Origin: Bradyrhizobium sp. CCGUVB1N3
GTDB taxonomy: Bacteria; Pseudomonadota; Alphaproteobacteria; Rhizobiales; Xanthobacteraceae
Direction: 5' to 3'
Assembly (NCBI RefSeq): GCF_024199925.1
Contig: NZ_JANADR010000001.1
Span: 6,823,501 to 6,887,500, forward strand
Length of the DNA: 64,000 nt
Shown: in pieces, positions 44,414 to 55,380 of the stretch
Position numbering within the stretch: position 1 is the stretch's first letter
Layout of the letters: the number at the start of each line of letters is the position of its first letter
The notes under the pieces: generated by a model
The model's database searches: none
The model's input: the letters and a program-made list of their open reading frames with translations, nothing else
What the model was told of the DNA's origin: nothing
Made by a program: the position numbers and the translations under genes

Positions 44414-45547
44414 TCAGCCTTCCGACGGTGAGGCGGTTGGGAATGTGGAATTTGCCATGATCGCAAACGGCGGCGTGAGAGCGGTAGAGCATAGCGGCTC
44501 GCCTATGATTTCTTCGAGATGCGCTTCGTACTTCCCGAACGCTTCTTTGATTTCCGGGAGGTATTTGTAGCGGTTGTAGATTTGCGCGAGCGGCGTGATC
44601 TCGCCGCTGGAAACGTGATTAAGGATTCGCTCGATGATATGAGGCGCAATACCCAGCATCGCAGCTCGGGTGGCCATGGTGCGGCGAAGGTCATGCAGTC
44701 TCAACCAATCCAGACCAGCGTTCTTCTTCATCTTATTCCAACTATTCCAATTCGGCCTCGTGCCTCCCGCAAATTTGTCGGCATAGTGCCTTGCAGCAAC
44801 AGTTAAGGGTAGGACATGGGTCCTGCCGTTTTTGGTGACTTCGCCGGGAAGTGTGAGATTCTCTGTGATCCACTGCTTATCAATCGCTGAGGTCTCGCTC
44901 TTTCGAGTGCCGAGCAAGACGCACAGGCGGATGACCAGGCCGTACGGTCCAAGGCGTCCAGCCCTTTGCCATGCCTCTTTGAGCTCGGCATCGGTAAGTA
45001 CCCTGTCGCGGGTCCTATCGCTTCCGGGGGCTTCTAACCCGGCAAGGGGAGTGGTCTTGGTGTAGTCGCGTAGCACGCACCAATTATAGAAAGCTCTGAT
45101 AGCGCGATGCGCATGCAGTTGTTCGCTCGGCGTGCCGGAGAGCTTGTCGGTGATCTTGAGGATTTCGACTTTGGTCGTCTTGGTCAGGTTGGATACTTTG
45201 GGAAGCAAGTGCCGGCGCAAGAGGCGGTTCTGTTCGTATTTGTAGCGAGCGGAAGCGTCCAGCTGCTTGATGTATTCCTTAATGCGTTCTTCGGGATCCT
45301 GCGCGGCGACTATGCCGACGGTGCCGTCTATGATAGTGACAGCTTTCAAGCGGGCGGCCTTCAGAGTGATGGCGGGATACTTGCCGAGCATCTCAATGCG
45401 ACGCTCGTTGCCGTGCATCACGAAGAAGGTCTTCTTGCGCTTGCCCACCAGGATGCCAAATCCAGGAAGGCCGGCGCAGAGATAGCGGGTCTGCTTTTTC
45501 GCAGAGAGTTTCGATAACGACAGGTCGGTGAAGGGAATGACGGGCAT
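44414..45547 (-). CDS. Tyrosine-type site-specific integrase of the island
   Basis: 377 aa. The N-terminal arm-binding domain (LSKLSAKKQTRYLCAGLPGFGILVG) is followed by the core-binding helical domain (about 85-165) and the catalytic domain with Arg215 (LLGTRKSE), His285 and Arg288 (LHDLRRTMA), His311 (ILNHVS) and Tyr324 or Tyr327 (QIYNRY). It lies 141 bp from the right att copy and is transcribed away from it. It should recombine the anticodon-loop/T-arm region of tRNA-Gly(CCC). The C-terminal 40 residues are variable. Confidence 0.92.
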   Translation of the reverse strand: MPVIPFTDLSLSKLSAKKQTRYLCAGLPGFGILVGKRKKTFFVMHGNERRIEMLGKYPAITLKAARLKAVTIIDGTVGIVAAQDPEERIKEYIKQLDASARYKYEQNRLLRRHLLPKVSNLTKTTKVEILKITDKLSGTPSEQLHAHRAIRAFYNWCVLRDYTKTTPLAGLEAPGSDRTRDRVLTDAELKEAWQRAGRLGPYGLVIRLCVLLGTRKSETSAIDKQWITENLTLPGEVTKNGRTHVLPLTVAARHYADKFAGGTRPNWNSWNKMKKNAGLDWLRLHDLRRTMATRAAMLGIAPHIIERILNHVSSGEITPLAQIYNRYKYLPEIKEAFGKYEAHLEEIIGEPLCSTALTPPFAIMANSTFPTASPSEG

Positions 45548-45687
45548 TTTATTCTCCGATTAGTCTCAAAGGGGCGCGTATTGAGACGGTCCTGCTAGAG
45601 AAGGCATGCGCCGTAAAAGTATGTAGCTTCAAAGGGTTGGATGTGAATTTGAAGCGATATGGCACAGCCTGAGAAGGCATCGATACT

Positions 45688-45733
45688 GCTTCCCAAGCTG
45701 CATACGAGGGTTCGATTCCCTTCGCCCGCTCCA
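45688..45733 (+). repeat. Right attachment site (attR), tRNA-Gly 3' copy
   Basis: GCTTCCCAAGCT (45688-45699) then GGGTTCGATTCCC-T-TCGCCCGCTCCA ending at 45733. It lacks the 5' part of a tRNA. The bases between the two conserved blocks (GCATACGA) differ from the tRNA copy, so the left tRNA now carries an island-derived 3' half and this copy is probably the original chromosomal end (inference). Confidence 0.85.
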
Positions 45734-45786
45734 AAGCTCTCTCGCCAGTTCAGCGCGTATGCTGAGCGCGGCTGGCTCGGCCGCCG

Positions 45787-46779
45787 TCAGCTCGGCAAAC
45801 TCCGCAAGAACTCGATCATCGCCGCATTCACCTCGTTCGGCCGCTCCTGCTGGGTCCAGTGACCGCAGCCGGGGAGCATCTGGATGTCGCGCAGCAGCGG
45901 CACCGATTGTTTCATGTTGGCGAGGTGCTCGGCGGCGCCGGGGAATGCGATGACCATGTCGTGGTCGCCGGCGATGAAGAGCGCAGGGATCGTGACCTTC
46001 ACGCCCTCGAAGGCCGCCATCAGCTCCCAGTTGCGATCGACATTGCGATAATAGTTGAGGGGGCCGCGAAACCCGCTGCGGGCGAACTCGGCGGCATAGA
46101 AGTCGAGATCGCTCGCGCTCAGCCATGACGGCAACGGTATCGGCACGTTCGGCAGCATGCCGTGCGTGCGCGACACCATGCCGACGCCGACGGTCCTGCC
46201 GGCGCTCGCGGCCCTGGCGCGGATCGCGGCGGCGCCTTCGCCCGATCCGCCATAGAGCATCGCACCGAGCGTTTTCCGCGGATCCTTTTCGAACTCCCCT
46301 TCGGCTGTGCCGGGCTCCTGGAAATACAATTGATAGAACTGCGCCTCCGCCGTCCGCGGCATCAGGCTCGTCGGGGGCGCCGGGCTGCGCGGCCGGAACG
46401 GCACACTGAGGATGGCGGCGGCGCGGAAACGATCCGGCCGCAGACGCGCCGTGTGCCAGGCGATGGTCGCGCCCCAGTCGTGTCCGACGATCACGGCGGT
46501 GGGGGCTTCAAGTGCGTCGAGCAGTCCGACCAGATCGCCGACCATGTGGAAGATCGTGTATTGCTCGATCGCCTCCGGCCGGTCGCTCTTGCCATAGCCG
46601 CGCATGTCGGGCGCAACGGCATGGAAGCCGGCCGCGGCCAATGCCGCGAGCTGATGGCGCCAGGAGTACCAGCTCTCGGGAAAGCCGTGGCAGAGCAGCA
46701 CGAGCGGCCCTTCACCCTGCTCGGCGACGTTGAGGCTGATGCCGTTGGTCCTGATCATCCGCTGGGTTGGCTGGCTCAT
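45787..46779 (-). CDS. Alpha/beta hydrolase, epoxide hydrolase type
   Basis: 330 aa from the Met at 46779; the longer frame upstream is unlikely, and GAGG precedes this Met. The oxyanion motif HGFPESW is at 31-37, the nucleophile Asp101 is in VGHDWGATIAW, FIAGDHDMV carries a later acidic residue, and GCGHWTQQE carries the catalytic His. An Asp nucleophile and the HGFPESWYSWRHQL lid start identify it as soluble epoxide hydrolase or close kin. It is cytoplasmic. It diverges from the GNAT gene, sharing a 146-bp promoter region. Natural substrate unknown. Confidence 0.87.
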   Translation of the reverse strand: MSQPTQRMIRTNGISLNVAEQGEGPLVLLCHGFPESWYSWRHQLAALAAAGFHAVAPDMRGYGKSDRPEAIEQYTIFHMVGDLVGLLDALEAPTAVIVGHDWGATIAWHTARLRPDRFRAAAILSVPFRPRSPAPPTSLMPRTAEAQFYQLYFQEPGTAEGEFEKDPRKTLGAMLYGGSGEGAAAIRARAASAGRTVGVGMVSRTHGMLPNVPIPLPSWLSASDLDFYAAEFARSGFRGPLNYYRNVDRNWELMAAFEGVKVTIPALFIAGDHDMVIAFPGAAEHLANMKQSVPLLRDIQMLPGCGHWTQQERPNEVNAAMIEFLRSLPS

Positions 46780-46925
46780 GTGACTGCCTCGCTCATGGGT
46801 TGCCGCGTGCGCGTCGGGCCGATCGAGGCATCCTAATCGGGCGTGCGAGGCGCGCAAAGATTCTAATATATTGGCCTCTCGGTTCCGGTGCGCGCCGCGC
46901 ATCGCGCCAGGAGATGAGGAGTGAC

Positions 46926-47390
46926 ATGCAGATACGTACCGGCGACACCTATGATCCGCGCGTCATCGCGCTGCTCGACCATCACGTCGCGACGGCGCGG
47001 GCGCAGACCGCGCCGGGCAGCGCGCATGCGCTCGATCTCAGCGGCCTTCGCGCAGCCGATGTCGCCTTCTGGACCGGTTGGGACGGCGAGACGCTGGTTG
47101 CCGTCGGCGCGCTGAAGACGCTGTCGGCGTCCCATGGCGAGGTCAAATCGATGCATACGCTTCAGACCGCGCGCCGGCGCGGTTTTGGCGCGCTCATGCT
47201 CGGCCACATCATTGAAGAGGCCCGCAAGCGCGGCCTGGCGCGGCTGAGCCTGGAAACCGGGTCGTGGGATTATTTCAAGCCCGCGCACGCGCTCTATCGC
47301 GCGCACGGCTTCGTCCTCTGCGATCCGTTCGAAGGCTACGTCGAGGATCCCAATAGCCTTTTCCTGACGCTCGACCTGATCAGGCGCTGA
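46926..47390 (+). CDS. GNAT family N-acetyltransferase
   Basis: 154 aa from the ATG at 46926, which has AGGAG five to nine bases before it; the longer frame upstream lies over the divergent gene. The acetyl-CoA motif is TARRRGFGALMLGHIIEEARKRG with the R/Q-x-x-G-x-G/A loop. LSLETGSWDYFKPAHALYRAHGF is motif B of the fold. These enzymes transfer acetyl from acetyl-CoA to an amine; the substrate is not evident. It ends 103 bp before the LacI-type regulator. Confidence 0.85.
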   Translation: MQIRTGDTYDPRVIALLDHHVATARAQTAPGSAHALDLSGLRAADVAFWTGWDGETLVAVGALKTLSASHGEVKSMHTLQTARRRGFGALMLGHIIEEARKRGLARLSLETGSWDYFKPAHALYRAHGFVLCDPFEGYVEDPNSLFLTLDLIRR

Positions 47391-47493
47391 CACCCGCGGG
47401 TGGCCCGCGCCAACAACCGGGCGACCGGCTCTCACCAGCCTGTCCCTCAAAATGAGTTGCGTACCTCAGAAAACCTCTGCTAGCCTTCAGGCC

Positions 47494-48546
47494 ATGAAGC
47501 AGGATGCGCCCGCCGCGCTGACATTGAGGGACATCGCAAGCCAGGCTGGCGTCAGCCTCGCCACGGTGGACCGCGTGCTGCACAACCGGCCCGGCGTGCG
47601 GCCGGACACGGTTCGGCGCGTCAAGGAGGCGATCGAACGCAATTCCTTCCAGCCGCATGTTGCCGCCGCCGAGCTCGCCCGCGGCCGCGCCCGGCGCTTT
47701 GCCTTCGTGATGCCCTCGGGACCGAACCTGTTCATGCAGCAGATCCAGTCCTATCTCGGCGAGATGACGGCCTGGCTCTCGGCCCGCCGCCTCGCGGTCG
47801 AGATGGTCCCAACCGACGTGTTCGATGCTTCCGTGCTCGCATCTTCGCTCGAAGCTCTCGTCGGCACGTATGACGGCATCGCCGTGGTGGCGCTCGATCA
47901 TCCCGGCGTGCGGGCGGCGATCAACGATCTCGTCGATGGCGGGGCCAAGGTGGTGACGCTGGTCTCCGACGTGCCGTCGTCACGGCGCCACCATTATGTC
48001 GGCATCGATAACATCGCAGCCGGGCGCACCGCCGGCGCGCTGGTCGGCCGGCTTGTGGGCCCAAGATCTGATTTGAGCTCCGGCAAGGTCGCGATCGTCG
48101 CGGGCTCGCAGGGCCTGCGCGACCATGCCGAGCGCATCTTCGGCTTCAACCAGGTGATGGCCTCGGAGTTTGTAGAGCTAAGCGTGCTGCCGGTGCTGGA
48201 GGGGCGCGACGAGGACGAGCGCTCCTGGCAGCTATTGGCGCGGCTGCTCGCCAAACACCCCGATATCGTCGGCCTCTACAATGTCGGCGCGGGCACGCAG
48301 GGCGTTGCCAAGGCGCTGATGGAGTCCGGCCGCGACAAGCAGATCGTGTTCGTCGGGCACGACGTCACGGTCTTGACGCGCAAGCTGCTGCTCCAGGGGG
48401 TGATGGATGCGGCGATCTCGCAGAACCCCGGGCACGAGGCGCGCGCCGCCGTGCGCGTGCTGCTGGCACTGGCGCGCGGCGAGCCGATCTTGAGCGAACA
48501 GGAGAAGATCCGCATCGACATCGTGATGCGGGACAATCTGCCTTAG
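47494..48546 (+). CDS. LacI family transcriptional regulator of the xylose operon
   Basis: 350 aa from the ATG at 47494; the frame is open to 47452. The N-terminal LacI HTH (LTLRDIASQAGVSLATVDRVLHNRPGVRPDTVRRVKEAIE) is followed by a periplasmic-binding-like effector domain (RRFAFVMPSGPNLFMQQIQ, VGIDNIAAGRTAGALVGRL). It precedes xylB by 82 bp in the same direction. It probably senses D-xylose or a related pentose and represses the operon. The effector is inferred from context. Confidence 0.88.
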   Translation: MKQDAPAALTLRDIASQAGVSLATVDRVLHNRPGVRPDTVRRVKEAIERNSFQPHVAAAELARGRARRFAFVMPSGPNLFMQQIQSYLGEMTAWLSARRLAVEMVPTDVFDASVLASSLEALVGTYDGIAVVALDHPGVRAAINDLVDGGAKVVTLVSDVPSSRRHHYVGIDNIAAGRTAGALVGRLVGPRSDLSSGKVAIVAGSQGLRDHAERIFGFNQVMASEFVELSVLPVLEGRDEDERSWQLLARLLAKHPDIVGLYNVGAGTQGVAKALMESGRDKQIVFVGHDVTVLTRKLLLQGVMDAAISQNPGHEARAAVRVLLALARGEPILSEQEKIRIDIVMRDNLP

Positions 48547-48628
48547 CCGGCAGAACGGATATGTGAGGACGGTTCGTGCGGGACAGGCGACGGAGATCGC
48601 CAGCCGGGCCGGAGAGGGAGGACGAAAC

Positions 48629-50086
48629 GTGTTTCTCGGAATGGACATCGGCACGTCCGGTGTGAAAGCGGTGCTCATGAGCGAAGCTGGCGCGATTGTC
48701 GCGACGGCCGCGCGCGAGCTTGCGCTGTCGCATCCCGCGCCGCTGTGGTCCGAGCAGGATCCGGATGCCTGGGTCGAGGCCGCGATCGGCGCGGTCGACG
48801 ATCTCGCTGGCACCCATCCCAGCGAGGTTGCGCTCACTCGCGGCATCGGGCTGTCCGGCCAGATGCATGGCGCGACGCTGCTCGGCGATGACGGCCGTCC
48901 GCTACGCCCGGCCATTCTCTGGAACGACGGCCGCTCGCATGCCGAATGCGCCAAGCTGGAGCGGCGCTGCCCGTCGCTGCATGCGATCGCGGGCAATCTG
49001 GCGATGCCGGGCTTCACCGCGCCGAAGCTCTTGTGGGTCGCCGGGCACGAGCCCGAAATCTTCAGGCGCGTCGCAAAAGTGCTGCTGCCGAAGGCCTATG
49101 TCCGCTACCGTCTGACTGGCGAGATGGTCGAGGACATGTCGGATGCCGCGGGCACGCTGTGGCTCGACGTCGGCCAGCGTCGCTGGTCCGCACTGCTGCT
49201 GCACGCCACGGGCCTCGATCTGCATCACATGCCGCGGCTCGTCGAGGGCAGCGAGGTCGCTGCGGTGCTGGCGCCGGAATACGCGCAGCGCTGGGGCATG
49301 GCGAAGAACGTCGTGGTCGCGGGCGGCGCCGGCGACAACGCGGCGAGCGCGATCGGGCTCGGTGCGATCGCGCCCGGCGATGCCTTCCTGTCGCTCGGCA
49401 CATCCGGCGTCATCTTCCGCGTCACCGACCGGTTTGCGCCGGCGCCGGCTTCCGCCGTGCACGCCTTCTGCCACGCGCTGCCCGGCCTGTGGCACCAGAT
49501 GGGCGTGATGCTTTCGGCCGCCGCCTCGCTCGCCTGGCTTTCCGACGTGATGGCGACGCCTGCGGCCGCGCTGCTTGCGCCGCTCGGCGAGAGCGTCGAT
49601 GGGCCGAGCCCGATCAAGTTTCTGCCCTACCTCGATGGCGAGCGCACGCCGCACAATGATGCTGCGGCGAGCGGCGCCTTCGTGGGCTTACGCGGTGCCA
49701 GCGGACGCGATCAGATCGTCCAGGCCGTGCTCGAAGGCGTCGCCTTCGCCGCGCGCGACAATCTCGCCGCGCTCGCCAGCGCGAGCTCGGCGATTTCGGA
49801 GGTCGATCTCGTCGGCGGCGGATCGCGCTCGGCATTGTGGGCGCAGATCTGCGCCGACGTGCTCGGCATCCCCGTCCACCGCGTCGAGGAGGGCGAGGTG
49901 GGCGCGGCGCTCGGTGCCGCGCGGCTCGGCCGGCTTGCCGCCACAGGCGAAGAGCCCGCGCAGGTCTGCACGCGTCCGCGGCGCCTTGCGAGTTTCGCGC
50001 CGCGCGCGTCCGCTGTGGCCGCCTATGACGACGCCTATCATCAGTGGCGAAAACTGTATCCCGCGCTGAAGGAGTTCTCCCTGTGA
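48629..50086 (+). CDS. xylB: Xylulokinase
   Basis: 485 aa from the GTG at 48629, which has GGGAGG upstream. [18 protein letters not shown] is the FGGY phosphate-1 motif, [15 protein letters not shown] and [14 protein letters not shown] lie in the first lobe, and [31 protein letters not shown] carries the catalytic D-N region. [25 protein letters not shown] closes the second lobe. It phosphorylates D-xylulose, the product of XylA. Its stop overlaps the xylA GTG. Confidence 0.92.
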   Translation: MFLGMDIGTSGVKAVLMSEAGAIVATAARELALSHPAPLWSEQDPDAWVEAAIGAVDDLAGTHPSEVALTRGIGLSGQMHGATLLGDDGRPLRPAILWNDGRSHAECAKLERRCPSLHAIAGNLAMPGFTAPKLLWVAGHEPEIFRRVAKVLLPKAYVRYRLTGEMVEDMSDAAGTLWLDVGQRRWSALLLHATGLDLHHMPRLVEGSEVAAVLAPEYAQRWGMAKNVVVAGGAGDNAASAIGLGAIAPGDAFLSLGTSGVIFRVTDRFAPAPASAVHAFCHALPGLWHQMGVMLSAAASLAWLSDVMATPAAALLAPLGESVDGPSPIKFLPYLDGERTPHNDAAASGAFVGLRGASGRDQIVQAVLEGVAFAARDNLAALASASSAISEVDLVGGGSRSALWAQICADVLGIPVHRVEEGEVGAALGAARLGRLAATGEEPAQVCTRPRRLASFAPRASAVAAYDDAYHQWRKLYPALKEFSL

Positions 50087-51405
50087 ACGCATCCCCAAAT
50101 TTCTTCGGTGCGACCGCGCCGGCCGCCTATGGCGGCACGAACGCCAAGAGCCCGCTTGCGTTTCGCTGGTACGACAAGGACCGCATCGTCCACGGCCGCA
50201 GGCTGGAGGATCATTTGCGCTTTGCCGTCTGCTATTGGCATTCGTTCTGCTGGCCGGGCGGCGATCCCTTCGGCGGCGAGACGTTCCTGCGGCCCTGGCA
50301 TCACGGCAGCGATGCGATGGCGATGGCGCGCGCCAAGGCCGATGTCGCTTTCGAGCTGTTCCGCCTGTTGGATGTACCCTTCTTCACCTTCCACGACGTC
50401 GACGCAGCGCCCGAGGGCGCTTCGCTCGCGGAGTCCGTCGCCAACCTCAATGCGATTGCGGATCTGTTCGAACAGAAGATGGCCTCCGCCAAGGTGCGCC
50501 TGCTGTGGGGCACGGCCAATCTGTTCACGAACCGCCGCTACATGGCGGGCGCAGCGACCAATCCGGATCCCGACGTCTTCACCTATGCCGCCGGACAGGT
50601 GCGCGCCGCGCTCGAGGTCACGCACCGGCTCGGCGGCCAGAACTACGTGCTGTGGGGCGGGCGCGAGGGCTATGAGACGCTGCTCAACACCGATATCGGC
50701 CGCGAGCTCGACCAGCTCGGCCGCTTCGTCTCGCTGGTCGTCGAGCACAAGCACAAGATCGGTTTCAAGGGCCCGATCCTGATCGAGCCCAAGCCGAAGG
50801 AGCCGACCAAGCATCAATACGATTTCGACGTCGCGACCTGCTACGGCTTCCTCCAGCGCTATGACCTCCTCAAGGACGTCAAGCTCAACATCGAGCAGAA
50901 CCACGCCATCCTCGCCGGGCACTCGTTCCAGCACGAGGTTGCGCTCGCCGAGGCGCTCGGCGTGTTCGGCTCGCTCGACATCAACCGCGGCGATGATCTG
51001 CTCGGCTGGGACACCGACCAGTTCGCGATGAACGTGGGCGAGCTCGCGCTGGTGTTCCACGAGATGCTGAACCGCGGCGGCTTCACCACGGGCGGTCTCA
51101 ATTTCGATGCCAAGATCAGGCGGCAATCCATCGACCCCGACGATCTGATCCACGCCCATGTCGGCTCGATGGATGCCTGCGCGCGGGCCTTCCTTGCGGC
51201 GGCCGATATGTTGGATGCGAGCGCGCTCACGGCGCCGCTTGCCGAGCGCTACCAGGGATGGGCCGGCAACGAGGGCCGCGCCATCCTTGCCGGCCAGCGC
51301 TCGCTCGCCGATCTCGCCGATCGCGCGCTCGCCCCCGGCTTCGATCCGCAGCCGCGGTCGGGCCGTCAGGAATATCTGGAATCCCTGGTCAACCGGTACG
51401 TCTGA
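50083..51405 (+). CDS. xylA: Xylose isomerase
   Basis: 440 aa from a GTG overlapping the xylB stop (GTGA), with AAGGAG upstream. Active-site landmarks: [45 protein letters not shown] (Glu/Lys), [18 protein letters not shown] and [15 protein letters not shown] (metal ligands). It interconverts D-xylose and D-xylulose with divalent metal ions in the cytoplasm. Length and motifs match class II enzymes. It is followed after 12 bp by the ABC ATPase. Confidence 0.95.
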   Translation: MNASPNFFGATAPAAYGGTNAKSPLAFRWYDKDRIVHGRRLEDHLRFAVCYWHSFCWPGGDPFGGETFLRPWHHGSDAMAMARAKADVAFELFRLLDVPFFTFHDVDAAPEGASLAESVANLNAIADLFEQKMASAKVRLLWGTANLFTNRRYMAGAATNPDPDVFTYAAGQVRAALEVTHRLGGQNYVLWGGREGYETLLNTDIGRELDQLGRFVSLVVEHKHKIGFKGPILIEPKPKEPTKHQYDFDVATCYGFLQRYDLLKDVKLNIEQNHAILAGHSFQHEVALAEALGVFGSLDINRGDDLLGWDTDQFAMNVGELALVFHEMLNRGGFTTGGLNFDAKIRRQSIDPDDLIHAHVGSMDACARAFLAAADMLDASALTAPLAERYQGWAGNEGRAILAGQRSLADLADRALAPGFDPQPRSGRQEYLESLVNRYV

Positions 51406-51417
51406 GCGAGGCCGCTG

Positions 51418-52181
<764 letters not shown>

Positions 52182-52182
<1 letters not shown>

Positions 52183-53264
52183 TGGCCATCCAGATGGAAT
52201 CCCCGATCACCTTCACCAATGTCGGCAAGACACGATGGTGGCAGCGCGGTCTCTTTGCGACGCAGACCGGCTACGTCCTGCTTGCGCTCCTGGTGCTGCT
52301 CGCCATCATGCATTTTGCCAGTCCTTATTTCTTCACCGAAGGCAACATGCAGAACGTGGCGAAGAACTTTTCCTTCATCGCCATCGCAACCCTCGGAATC
52401 ACCTTCGTCATCATCACCGGCGGCATCGATCTCTCGGTCGGCTCGATGATGTGCTTTTCCGCAATGATCACCTCAATGGTCATGACGGAGCTGTCGGCGC
52501 CAGGCGGACTGGGATCATCGCTGTTCGTCCATTTGGCCGCCGACGGCAAGACCGTCGTCGCCAATGTGCCCGGATTGATCCTTCTGGTCTCGGTGCTTGC
52601 AGGGCTCTGCGTCGCGCTGATCGTCGGGCTCGTCAACGGCTTCTGCATCGCGGTGCTCGGGCTGTCGCCCTTCGTCACCACGCTCGGCATGCTCTCGATC
52701 GTGCGCGGGCTCGCCTATGTCGTCTCGAACGGCCGCGGCAGCTTTCCGGGCGGGCCCGATGCCGATTACTTCTACGCCCTTACGTCGGGCGATGTGCTCG
52801 GCGTGCCCGCGCCCTTCATCTATCTGATGATCCTTGCCGTGCTGATGGCGGTCGTGTTGCACCACACGACCTTCGGCCGCCACGTCTTCGCGCTCGGTGG
52901 CAACGAGAAGGCGGCGGAATTGACCGGTATCTCGGTCGTGCGGGTGAAGGTCGAGGTCTACGTGATCTGCGCGCTCGCCGCGGGGCTTCAGGGCATCATC
53001 ATCTCCGGCTGGCTCGGATCGGCGCCGGCGAACATGGCGACGTCCTACGAGCTCAACGTGATCGCGGCCGCCGTCATCGGCGGCGCCAATCTCGCCGGCG
53101 GCATCGGCGGTCCGTTAGGGGCCATCGTCGGCTGCGTGCTGCTCGAGGTGATCCGCAACGGCCTCGTGCTCGCGCAGGTCAACTCCTACTGGCAGCAGAC
53201 GCTGGTCGGCGTGATCATCATCCTGGCCGTGCTGGTGGACCGCATCCGCTCGCGCATGGCCTGA
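52182..53264 (+). CDS. Sugar ABC transporter permease
   Basis: 360-aa integral membrane protein of the RbsC/XylH/FrcC class. About ten hydrophobic helices; the motif ITGGIDLSVGSMMCFSAMI and the EAA-like loop HHTTFGRHVFALGGNEKAAELTGI are diagnostic. It pairs with the ATPase before it (one-base overlap) and the binding protein after it. GGAGxGGAA-type sequences precede neighbouring genes, so the operon is co-translated in steps. Confidence 0.9.
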
Positions 53265-53358
53265 CAAGAGTTACTCCGGGAGGGCAACGAATGCAGCGTC
53301 TATCCGCCTTCCGGAGCCATGGTTTTCAAGAGGATAGGCGTAAAGTGGAGGGAACGTA

Positions 53359-54291
53359 ATGAGGAAGATCCTGCTTGCCGGCATGGCCATCGCGATGATG
53401 GCGACCCCGGCATTTGCCCAGACCTACAAGTTTGCGGTCGTGCCCAAGGCGATGAACAATCCGTTCTTCGACGTGGCCCGCGACGGCTGCATGAAGCGCG
53501 CCAAGGAGCTCGGCAACGTCGAGTGCATCTACAAGGGGCCGATCGAGCACGAGCCGGCGACGCAGGCGCAGATCATCCAGGACTTCATTACCCAGAAGGT
53601 GGATGGGATGGCGATCTCGGTCGCCGACGTCGCGGCGATGACCAAGTCGATCGAGGCGGCGACCGCGGCCGGCATCCCCGTCATCACGTTTGACGCGGAT
53701 GCGCCGGGCTCCAAGCGCATCGCCTATATCGGCACCAACAACAAGGACTTCGGCCTCGCGCTCGGCAAGCAGTTGCTCCAGCTCCGGCCCGAGGGCGGCA
53801 AGTACGCGATGGTGTCCGGTGGCCCCGGTGCCAAGAATCTTGCCGAACGAGTCGATGGCGTGCGCGAGGCGCTCAAGGGCTCGAAATGGGTCGAGGTCGC
53901 AGGCTCGCCGACGTTCTGCAATGATGATTCCACGCTCGCGATCCAGCAGATGGCGGACCTGCGCACCGCTACGCCGGACCTCGCCGCGATCGTGCCGGTC
54001 GGCGGCTGGCCGATGTTCGCGCCGGAAGGCTTCAAGGCTTTCGTCAACAAGAACAAGAAGGACATCGACTCCGGCAAGCTGACGCTCGTTGTCGCCGACA
54101 CGCTCAAGATGCAGCTTGAGCTCCTGCGTGACGGCTATTCCAACGCGCTTACCGGCCAGCGCCCGTTCGAGATGGGTGAGAAGTCGATGGACGCCCTGCT
54201 CGCGATCAAGAAGGGCGAGAAGGTTCCGGAGATCATCTACACCGGCCTCGACCTCGTGACGAAGGACAACGTCGCGAAACTCTTGAAGTAG
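53359..54291 (+). CDS. Sugar ABC transporter substrate-binding protein
   Basis: 310 aa with a signal peptide (ILLAGMAIAMMATPAFA, then QTYKFAVVPK). The type I periplasmic binding fold follows: AMNNPFFDVARDGCMKRAKELG, VDGMAISVADVAAMTKSIEA and IPVITFDADAPGSKRIAYIGTNN. GGAGGG lies before the ATG. It would capture a pentose or related sugar in the periplasm and deliver it to the permease. It comes last of the three transporter genes here, after a 94-bp gap. Confidence 0.9.
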   Translation: MRKILLAGMAIAMMATPAFAQTYKFAVVPKAMNNPFFDVARDGCMKRAKELGNVECIYKGPIEHEPATQAQIIQDFITQKVDGMAISVADVAAMTKSIEAATAAGIPVITFDADAPGSKRIAYIGTNNKDFGLALGKQLLQLRPEGGKYAMVSGGPGAKNLAERVDGVREALKGSKWVEVAGSPTFCNDDSTLAIQQMADLRTATPDLAAIVPVGGWPMFAPEGFKAFVNKNKKDIDSGKLTLVVADTLKMQLELLRDGYSNALTGQRPFEMGEKSMDALLAIKKGEKVPEIIYTGLDLVTKDNVAKLLK

Positions 54292-54323
54292 GAGTATTCT
54301 CAGCCCCAATACTCCTGCAATCC

Positions 54324-54356
54324 CTCTCCCGCTTGCGGATCTCGCAAGCGGGAGAG
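54324..54356. terminator. Strong hairpin after the transporter operon
   Basis: CTCTCCCGCTTGCG (54324-54337) and its perfect 14-bp complement (54343-54356) with a GATCT loop. It lies 33 bp after the binding-protein stop. No good T-tract follows, so it may be a REP-type element that stabilises the upstream mRNA as much as a terminator. It separates the transporter from the hydrolase gene. Confidence 0.6.
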
Positions 54357-54443
54357 GTCAGGTTCGTCCGCCGCGCACGAGCAGACTGAGATGAAGCACG
54401 TGCGGCTTGCGGATCGTCGCCATCGCCGCGCGGAGTAGCAGGC

Positions 54444-55292
54444 ATGATCATCGACGGACATCAGCACTTTTGGGACCCGGCACGCGCCGACTATCCCTGG
54501 ATGGCAGCGACCGAACTCGCCCCGATCCGCCGCGCCTTCGGCCCCGCCGATCTTGCGCCGCTCCTGAAGCAGAACGGCATCGACGCGAGCATTTTGGTGC
54601 AATGCCGCTCCTCGGTCGTGGAGACCGAGGAGTTCTTGCGCGTTGCCGCCGCGACGCCCTTCGTCGTCGGCGTCGTCGGCTGGGTCGATCTGACCGACGC
54701 TGCGGTCGGCGCAACGCTCGACCGGCTGCGCAGCTTGCCGGCGGGCGACAGGCTGGTCGCCATTCGACACCAAGTCCACGACGAGGCCGATTCCGACTGG
54801 CTGCTGCGCGAGGACGTGCGGCGCGGTCTTGCAGCGGTGTTCGCGCATGATCTCACCTACGATCTCCTGGTCCGCACCCGCGAACTGGCGGCCGCGATCG
54901 CGACGGCGCAGGCCTTTCCGCAAGCGCGTTTCGTGCTTGACCACGGCGCCAAGCCGCCGATCGCCGACGGCTTCAGCCGCGATTGGGCCGATCGCATCGC
55001 CGCGCTCGCTGACTGCGGCAATGTCTGGTGCAAGATCTCCGGCCTCGCGACGGAGGCCCGCTGGAACGACTGGGACGCGGAGCGGCTATTTCCTTACGTC
55101 GAGCACGCCGCCAAATGCTTCGGCGAGGATCGCCTGATCTTCGGCTCGGACTGGCCCGTGTGCCTGCTCGCAGGGAGCTACGGTGAGATCAAGGGCGCGC
55201 TTGATGCGTGCCTGACGAAGCTCGGCGGGAATGTGCGCGAGAAGGCGTTTGGGGTGAATGTGAAGGCTGCGTATCGGTTGGCGGTTGGTTGA
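54444..55292 (+). CDS. Amidohydrolase 2 family lactonase
   Basis: 282 aa. IIDGHQHFWDPARADYPWM gives the metal-binding H-x-H. RFVLDHGAKPPI carries the central His, and DRLIFGSDWPVC carries the catalytic Asp. This set matches L-fuconolactonase/L-rhamnono-1,4-lactonase-type enzymes that open sugar lactones. It follows the pentose operon and may handle lactones of a related sugar, or be only a neighbour. The reaction is inferred at family level. Confidence 0.82.
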   Translation: MIIDGHQHFWDPARADYPWMAATELAPIRRAFGPADLAPLLKQNGIDASILVQCRSSVVETEEFLRVAAATPFVVGVVGWVDLTDAAVGATLDRLRSLPAGDRLVAIRHQVHDEADSDWLLREDVRRGLAAVFAHDLTYDLLVRTRELAAAIATAQAFPQARFVLDHGAKPPIADGFSRDWADRIAALADCGNVWCKISGLATEARWNDWDAERLFPYVEHAAKCFGEDRLIFGSDWPVCLLAGSYGEIKGALDACLTKLGGNVREKAFGVNVKAAYRLAVG

Positions 55293-55380
55293 ACCTTGCC
55301 GCGCGCTCCTCTTCCTTCTCCCCTTGTGGGAGAGGGACGTTTCCGCACAACGCTTTGACACGTCGGCAGAACTGCCGTTT

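Larger units (their letters stand above)
8215..45733. mobile_element. Integrative island at tRNA-Gly(CCC), about 37.5 kb
   Basis: It is bounded by the tRNA-Gly 3' half and its partial copy, and has a tyrosine integrase and an AlpA-like gene at the right end. Base composition is clearly more AT-rich than the flanking xylose and alkyltransferase regions. Cargo includes a giant RHS protein, a MORC/Z1 and Vsr/Dcm module, secreted toxin-like proteins, H-NS, two VirD4/HerA-like ATPases and a replication-relaxation protein. No full conjugation apparatus is present, so it is probably mobilised with help, or is a satellite-like or degraded ICE. A second, degenerate integrase inside shows that the island is composite. 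Confidence 0.85.

Noticed and set aside
45549..45734. Minus-strand frame reading RAKGIEPSYAAWEA across the right att site
   Set aside because: This is the well-known spurious translation found at tRNA-derived ends. It overlaps the att sequence and has no ribosome site.
52235..53359. 374-codon plus-strand frame inside the permease gene
   Set aside because: Arg/His-rich out-of-frame translation of the conserved permease.
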